From assembly GCA_025352845.1 (NCBI GenBank), contig JANXSC010000582.1:1-17896 (forward strand): 17,896 nt of DNA, read 5' to 3'. Position 1 is the stretch's first letter. Each line of letters begins with the position of its first letter. Origin of the DNA: Opitutaceae bacterium. Its GTDB lineage: Bacteria > Verrucomicrobiota > Verrucomicrobiia > Opitutales > Opitutaceae. Both the position numbers and the translations under genes were made by a program. Shown piece after piece: positions 14,363 through 17,896 of this stretch. Below the pieces are notes generated by a model. It was not told the origin of the DNA. It was given only the letters and a program-made list of their open reading frames with translations, and searched no databases.

Positions 14363-15568
14363 CGCCGGCCGCAGGGTGGCGGCGCGGGCATTGAAGGTCG
14401 TGAGCAGTTCCGTGTGTTCAGGCGCGTCGGATCCATCGAGGTGCACGAGCCCGCCGCCAAACGGCGCGCGTTCCCCGGGCTCATCTTCCCAGCGCGACCA
14501 GGCGTAGCCGACGACAGCCGGGTGCCGCGCGACGCGATCGAGGGCGAGGCGCGCGCGGCGCAGCATGCGTTCGACCGTGGTGAGGCGGCTCGCGCGCGCA
14601 CCGGATTGCGGGCGAAAAAACTCCTCGCTCACCCAGTTCACTTCGCCGGCCAGCACGGGATGCGCCGGCGCCACACCGGGGGCCGGCAGCTCCGCCCAGT
14701 GCGGCATCGCCACATCGACCGCGGGATAGACGCACGCGCCGAGCACGGTTGCGCCGACTGCACGGTGAAAGCGGCAGCCCAGCACGAGGTGATTCGGATC
14801 GGCGGCGCGGATGGCGGGTGCCGTCGTGGTAAAATAACGCCGGGCGAATTCCCGCGCCCAGCGTGCGTCGTCGCGCAGGTAGCCGCGCGTGCGCAGTCCG
14901 CGCTCGACGCGCGTCAGCTCGCGCACGACTTCCTTGTTCGCAAACGGCGTTTCCCACGCGCGCGCCAACGCGTCGAGCCGGCCGCCGTGGAGCGCCAGCG
15001 CAAATTCCCACGCCGCGTGATACGCCGGAAAATTCGGCTCGAGGCTCAGGCAAACCTGCAGCAGAGACGGACGCCCCGCCCCCATGGGGAGTCCCCAAGC
15101 GAGACGATCATCGCTCACCCAACCGATCAGTTCGCGGCGATCTTTTTGTGGCGCGCAGATTTCGAGGGCGCGTTCCGCGGCAAGCCTCGGCCACTCCGGG
15201 TCGAAGACATCGGGCAGGCGCAGACGGCTGCCCGTGATGATCCGACCGGCCTCGGCAAATTCCACCGCCGCCACAAACGGCCAGCCGTCGTCGCCGCCCG
15301 TCGCGTCTTTGCCACCGATTCCAATCGTGTTGAAGCCCCAGCCGCGCAGCCGCGCCAGGGAATCGGGCGGCAACGAGCCGTCGCCGCTCGCTTCCGCCAC
15401 TCTCACGCCGTGCACGCCCCGCAAAAAAAACGGCGCGCCCGCCGGATCGGCCAGCCACCAGCGGCCGTTGGCATCCTGCCCAACGTGGAAAAAACCCGCG
15501 TGCCCGCGCACGCTGCCCGGTCGCATGAAACCGGCCGTTGGTGCCGTGACCTCGTCCGCGGGCGGCAT
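14354..15568 (-). CDS. Agarase-like glycoside-hydrolase-fold protein, possibly inactive
   Basis: A 404-residue protein without a signal peptide, so probably cytoplasmic. The opening GFFHVGQDANGRWWLADPAG then APFFLRGVHGVR, plus LRGWGFNTIGIGG, matches the entry strands of agarase-like (clan GH-A) TIM barrels. Later blocks fit too: GGRLDALARAWETPF (195-209), AIRAADPNHLVLGCRF (252-267), PVLAGEVNWVSEE (304-316, Glu309 as candidate nucleophile) and VVGYAWSRWED (352-362). Where relatives usually read DNE, this protein has WVSDDRLAWG (150-159), with Arg155 in place of the expected acid/base Glu. It may therefore be a non-catalytic relative or use another residue. It is second in a two-gene minus-strand unit, 9 bp after the LapA-like gene. 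The start at 15568 is the first ATG after that gene; Met15 is an alternative. Substrate unknown. Confidence 0.6.
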   Translation of the reverse strand: MPPADEVTAPTAGFMRPGSVRGHAGFFHVGQDANGRWWLADPAGAPFFLRGVHGVRVAEASGDGSLPPDSLARLRGWGFNTIGIGGKDATGGDDGWPFVAAVEFAEAGRIITGSRLRLPDVFDPEWPRLAAERALEICAPQKDRRELIGWVSDDRLAWGLPMGAGRPSLLQVCLSLEPNFPAYHAAWEFALALHGGRLDALARAWETPFANKEVVRELTRVERGLRTRGYLRDDARWAREFARRYFTTTAPAIRAADPNHLVLGCRFHRAVGATVLGACVYPAVDVAMPHWAELPAPGVAPAHPVLAGEVNWVSEEFFRPQSGARASRLTTVERMLRRARLALDRVARHPAVVGYAWSRWEDEPGERAPFGGGLVHLDGSDAPEHTELLTTFNARAATLRPASG

Positions 15569-15577
15569 GGCGCGCGG

Positions 15578-15829
15578 TTACTTGTCCTTGCCGCCGCCTT
15601 TTTTCGCGCCGCCCTTGCCACCACCGACCGCCAGCACCGTGCCGGCCAGCAGGCCCACCGCAAAGATCGCGAAGTAGATCAGGCCGGCGGTGGTGTGGAT
15701 CGGTTTTTTCTCCGTGATGCCCGCGATGGGGAACCGGAAATCGATCTCGTGGGTGTTGTTCATGCCCACATAGAGCATCACGAAAAGGATCGCGAGGAAC
15801 ACGCTGGTTTTGACGACGGCTTTGAGCAT
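15578..15829 (-). CDS. Small two-helix membrane protein, LapA-like
   Basis: An 83-residue protein. The frame stays open upstream to 16012, but the ATG at 15829 is chosen because it begins directly with a membrane helix (MLKAVVKTSVFLAILFVMLY); the upstream extension is Arg/Gly-rich without family sequence. After helix 1 comes GMNNTHEIDFRFPIAG, similar to the N-x(3)-hydrophobic stretch of LapA/DUF1049 proteins, then helix 2 (TAGLIYFAIFAVGLLAGTVL, 47-66) and a Gly/Lys tail, GGGKGGAKKGGGKDK. LapA-type proteins take part in lipopolysaccharide assembly in Enterobacteria; that role is not shown here. The basic tail probably lies in the cytoplasm. It is the first gene of a minus-strand pair with the agarase-like gene and diverges from the sigma-factor operon. 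Confidence 0.6.
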   Translation of the reverse strand: MLKAVVKTSVFLAILFVMLYVGMNNTHEIDFRFPIAGITEKKPIHTTAGLIYFAIFAVGLLAGTVLAVGGGKGGAKKGGGKDK

Positions 15830-15914
15830 GGGTGGTTTGCCGTGAGGAGCTAAGGCCCGGCCGCGCGCTCCGCAAATGGAAACGCGCCCGACCCTCCACC
15901 TACCCCACCCCGGG

Positions 15915-15929
15915 CGGGAAGATTTCCCG
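15915..15929. promoter_or_regulatory. Perfect palindrome in the divergent promoter region
   Basis: CGGGAA-GAT-TTCCCG is an inverted repeat with 6-bp arms and a 3-bp spacer. It sits about 85 bp from the LapA-like start and about 130 bp from the preferred sigma-factor start, in the only divergent intergenic region of the window (15830-16060). Its location suits a regulator binding site controlling one or both units. No T-run follows, so it is not a terminator. No confident -35/-10 pair was found. Confidence 0.35.
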
Positions 15930-16060
15930 TAACCTTTCCCCCCGCGGACGGTTCTTCCCGGCAACATCAACCATGTCCCGCTGCCGTGTTTACCGCCCTC
16001 GACGAAATTCATGTCCCTCCGCGCCCCACTGTGGTTAACCGCTCCTGCGTTTCAGCCACC

Positions 16061-16636
16061 GTGGACCCGAAGATCGAACAGCGTTCCGACCATGCCTTGA
16101 TGCTTGCCGTGCGCGGCGGCGAGCTCGATGCGCTGGGCGAACTCTTCGAGCGCCATCACGGCCCGCTCTTCGGGTTTCTCGTGAAACTCACCGGCCACCG
16201 CGAGGCCGCCGAGGATGTGGCGCAGACGGTGTTTCAACGCATGCTGAAATACCGGCACACTTACCGCGACGACGGCAGCTTCACTGCCTGGATGTATCAC
16301 CTCGCGCGCCGCTGCGCCGCGGATCATTTTCGCAAAAGCAACGCCGCGCCGCACGCGACCGACCCGGCGGATTTGCAGGAGCACGCCGACGACACACCAC
16401 ACGCCGCGCACCGCGCCACCGCGAGTGACGACCACGCGCTCCTCCGCAACGCCCTCGCGCGCCTCGATCGCGACGACCGCGAGGTGCTGCTCCTCTCGCG
16501 CTTTCAGGAACTCTCGTTCGCCGAAATCTCGGGCATCCTCGAATGCTCCGTCGGCGCCGCCAAGGTCCGCGCCCACCGCGCCCTGCGCGAGCTGCGCGAA
16601 ATCTATCTGCGACTGCAAAAGGAACCGCTCACATGA
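16061..16636 (+). CDS. ECF-type RNA polymerase sigma factor (sigma-70 family)
   Basis: A 191-residue protein when started at GTG 16061. The frame is open from GTG 15986, with another GTG at 16031. The 16061 start is preferred because family sequence begins shortly after it (DHALMLAVRGGELDALGELF); the first in-frame ATG (16100) would cut into region 2. Region 2 (about 10-83) includes AAEDVAQTVFQRMLKYR and FTAWMYHLARRCAADHFRK, the core-binding and -10-recognition parts. An acidic, Ala/His-rich linker follows, then region 4 (about 128-180) with LDRDDREVLLLSRFQELSFA and the helix-turn-helix GILECSVGAAKVRAHRALREL. It redirects RNA polymerase in response to a signal. Its stop overlaps the anti-sigma start (ATGA), the standard layout for such pairs. 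Its targets are unknown; autoregulation is likely but no promoter motif was recognised. Confidence 0.9.
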   Translation: MDPKIEQRSDHALMLAVRGGELDALGELFERHHGPLFGFLVKLTGHREAAEDVAQTVFQRMLKYRHTYRDDGSFTAWMYHLARRCAADHFRKSNAAPHATDPADLQEHADDTPHAAHRATASDDHALLRNALARLDRDDREVLLLSRFQELSFAEISGILECSVGAAKVRAHRALRELREIYLRLQKEPLT

Positions 16637-17454
16637 ACTGCCAACGCACCCGCGACGCCTTCCCCGACCTGCTCGACGAGCGCAGCCCGTCCGCCACAGC
16701 CAACGAGGCCCGCGCGCACCTCGCCGGCTGCGCCGACTGCCAGCGCGAACTGGCCGCGCTCCATCAAACCGCCACCGCGCTCGACACCATGCCCACCCCG
16801 AAACCATCGCCGCGCCTGCGGGAAAATTTTTACGCGATCCTCGACGCGGAAAAGCTCGCGCCGCCGCCGGTTGCCGTCGCCGCGCCCAACCCGACGGCGA
16901 TCGCCCGTGCTTCGCGCTGGCGCTTCATCTTCGCACCACTCGGGGCCTGCGCCCTCCTCGCCCTCGGTTTTTTCACCGGCCGGCAGGCGGCACCCGTGCA
17001 AGTCGCCAAAGACACCGCCACGCGCGCCGAACTCAAGCAGCTCAGGGATCAGGTAAACAAGATGGGCCAGCTCGTCGGCATCTCGCTCCTCCAACAGCAG
17101 CAGGGCCCCGCCAACGACCGCCTCCGCGGCGTGCTCGTCTCGGCCCAGGCGGCGCACCCAAGCGACAAGATTCTCGACGATTTGATCAGCGCCCTCGCCT
17201 TCGATCCGAGCGTCAACATCCGCCTTCGTGCGCTCGAGGCGCTCACGGCGCATTCGGATCGCGCCCTCGTGCGCGCGGGCGTGCGGGCCGCGCTGCCGCG
17301 CGAGCAAAACCCGCTCGTGCAACTGGAGCTGATCGATTTTGTCGCGGCCGGCCGCGACCGCGCCGCCGCGCCCGTGCTCGAGCAGATTTCCCAAAACGAG
17401 CGCACCGACCGCAGCGTGCGCGACGCCGCCCTGCTCGCCCTCGCGCAGTTTTGA
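16633..17454 (+). CDS. Zinc-finger anti-sigma factor with HEAT-like C-terminal domain
   Basis: A 273-residue single-pass membrane protein. The ATG at 16633 overlaps the sigma-factor stop and has a good Shine-Dalgarno sequence, AAAAGGAA, 8 bp upstream, one of the few in this window. The N-terminal domain carries Cys3, His29, Cys33 and Cys36 (HLAGCADC), the H-x3-C-x2-C zinc motif of anti-sigma factors that hold an ECF sigma inactive. A membrane helix (about 97-115, RFIFAPLGACALLALGFFTG) follows, then a short coiled coil (about 125-145). The periplasmic half (about 165-273) consists of helical pairs such as SVNIRLRALEALTAHSD and DRSVRDAALLALAQF, resembling HEAT repeats, and may sense a protein signal. 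It most likely restrains the upstream sigma factor. The function is inferred from family and layout. Confidence 0.85.
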   Translation: MNCQRTRDAFPDLLDERSPSATANEARAHLAGCADCQRELAALHQTATALDTMPTPKPSPRLRENFYAILDAEKLAPPPVAVAAPNPTAIARASRWRFIFAPLGACALLALGFFTGRQAAPVQVAKDTATRAELKQLRDQVNKMGQLVGISLLQQQQGPANDRLRGVLVSAQAAHPSDKILDDLISALAFDPSVNIRLRALEALTAHSDRALVRAGVRAALPREQNPLVQLELIDFVAAGRDRAAAPVLEQISQNERTDRSVRDAALLALAQF

Positions 17455-17534
17455 TCCCTTTCCACAACCGACCCGACTGAAACCACGACCAAGCAGATTC
17501 CGCCCAAAAAAAATTCCTGCCGCCCGTAATCATC

Positions 17535-17896
17535 ATGAAATCCATCCGCCTCATCCTTTCCACTCTCGCCGCCGGTGCGCTCCTCGCATCGCTCCGCGCC
17601 GAGCCCACCGTCAGCACCATCAAGTTCTCCGATCCCGCCAAGCCCGGCCGGCTCGAAATCCGCCTCGCCCGCGGCGATCTGCGCATTCAGGGCACCGACA
17701 CCACCGAGGTCACCGTCAAGTCCGAGGCCAAGCCCGCCGCCCAGACTCCGCGCAAGGACGGCCTGCGCGTCATCAGCGCCACGTCGAGTTTCTCGCTCAC
17801 GGAAAAAGACAACCTCGCCGTGCTCGACGCCACGGCCGACGGCTGGGGCGGGAAGAGCGGCGCGGATTTCGCCCTCACCGTGCCGCGCAACACCGC
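17535..17896 (+). CDS. Secreted DUF4097-like protein, N-terminal part (cut by window end)
   Basis: An open frame from ATG 17535 to the window end, 120 codons so far. It begins with a signal peptide (MKSIRLILSTLAAGALLASL, cleavage after RAE or nearby). The mature part reads GRLEIRLARGDLRIQGTDTT then EVTVKSEAKP, the strand pattern of DUF4097-type beta-solenoid proteins, in which short x-G-D-h-x-h-x-G-x repeats form a right-handed helix. Such genes often follow sigma/anti-sigma pairs and may encode the envelope target or a coupled sensor; the exact role is unknown. It lies 80 bp after the anti-sigma gene; that gap has an A8 run (17506-17513) but no terminator hairpin, so it is probably the third gene of the operon. 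No Shine-Dalgarno sequence is visible. Confidence 0.7.
   Translation, partial: MKSIRLILSTLAAGALLASLRAEPTVSTIKFSDPAKPGRLEIRLARGDLRIQGTDTTEVTVKSEAKPAAQTPRKDGLRVISATSSFSLTEKDNLAVLDATADGWGGKSGADFALTVPRNT

Noticed and set aside
14414..15853. 479-codon + strand frame opposite the agarase-like gene
   Set aside because: Arg/Ala-rich without motifs; the minus-strand frame carries consistent TIM-barrel blocks.
15986..16060. Longer GTG start for the sigma factor
   Set aside because: Possible, but the extra 25 residues have no family resemblance and no Shine-Dalgarno sequence supports any of the three GTG starts.
16425..17480. 351-codon + strand frame overlapping the sigma and anti-sigma genes
   Set aside because: Arg/Pro-rich frame shadow; the overlapping frames contain clear sigma region 4 and zinc-finger motifs and an ATGA junction.
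1..17896. CRISPR arrays, tRNA or rRNA genes, insertion sequences with transposase
   Set aside because: No regularly spaced direct repeats, no tRNA-like cloverleaf or rRNA core noticed by eye, and no transposase-like protein in any frame.

Overview
The window comes from a GC-rich Gram-negative bacterium. The combination of a LacI-type regulator, an SSS symporter, a TonB-dependent receptor whose mature N-terminus reads LVKLSEFSVSA, a heparinase II/III-like protein, an agarase-like TIM barrel, few Shine-Dalgarno motifs and abundant GTAG-headed palindromes fits Verrucomicrobiota, most likely Opitutaceae. The placement is inferred from protein style and gene content; no rRNA is present.

Region 1 (1-9194, all + strand) looks like a carbohydrate-utilisation locus. 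It holds the tail of a LacI-family regulator, a sodium:solute symporter whose stop overlaps the start of a TonB-dependent receptor (ATGA), a class I mannose-6-phosphate isomerase, a D-2-hydroxyacid dehydrogenase and a secreted heparinase II/III-family protein. Read together: a secreted lyase-like enzyme cuts a glycan, the receptor and symporter carry products across the outer and inner membranes, and the isomerase and dehydrogenase act on sugars or sugar acids in the cytoplasm. The substrate cannot be named from the sequence. There is no SusD.

Region 2 (9271-14362, + strand) is a two-gene membrane module: a very large multi-pass DUF2339 protein overlapping a DUF3999-like protein. It converges, with a 9-bp overlap, on Region 3 (14354-15829, - strand): a small LapA-like membrane protein followed by an agarase-like glycoside-hydrolase-fold protein that appears to lack its acid/base glutamate.

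Region 4 (about 15900-17896, + strand) is a regulatory operon: an ECF sigma factor, a zinc-finger anti-sigma factor with a HEAT-like C-terminal half (ATGA overlap), and the start of a secreted DUF4097-like protein cut by the window edge.

The most striking feature is a family of GTAG-headed palindromes, mostly as inverted pairs (REP/BIME type), scattered from 378 to 10424. Two pairs fill the gaps just before start codons (manA and the heparinase-like gene). Others lie in frame inside coding regions: one pair in the isomerase, and one single copy plus one pair in the DUF2339 gene. The isomerase carries a second, unrelated repeat insertion (a 14-bp tandem duplication plus a perfect hairpin), and the signal peptide of the heparinase-like protein appears to be encoded by yet another low-complexity repeat. 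Intergenic repeats seem to be turned into protein sequence here. No RAYT transposase lies in the window.
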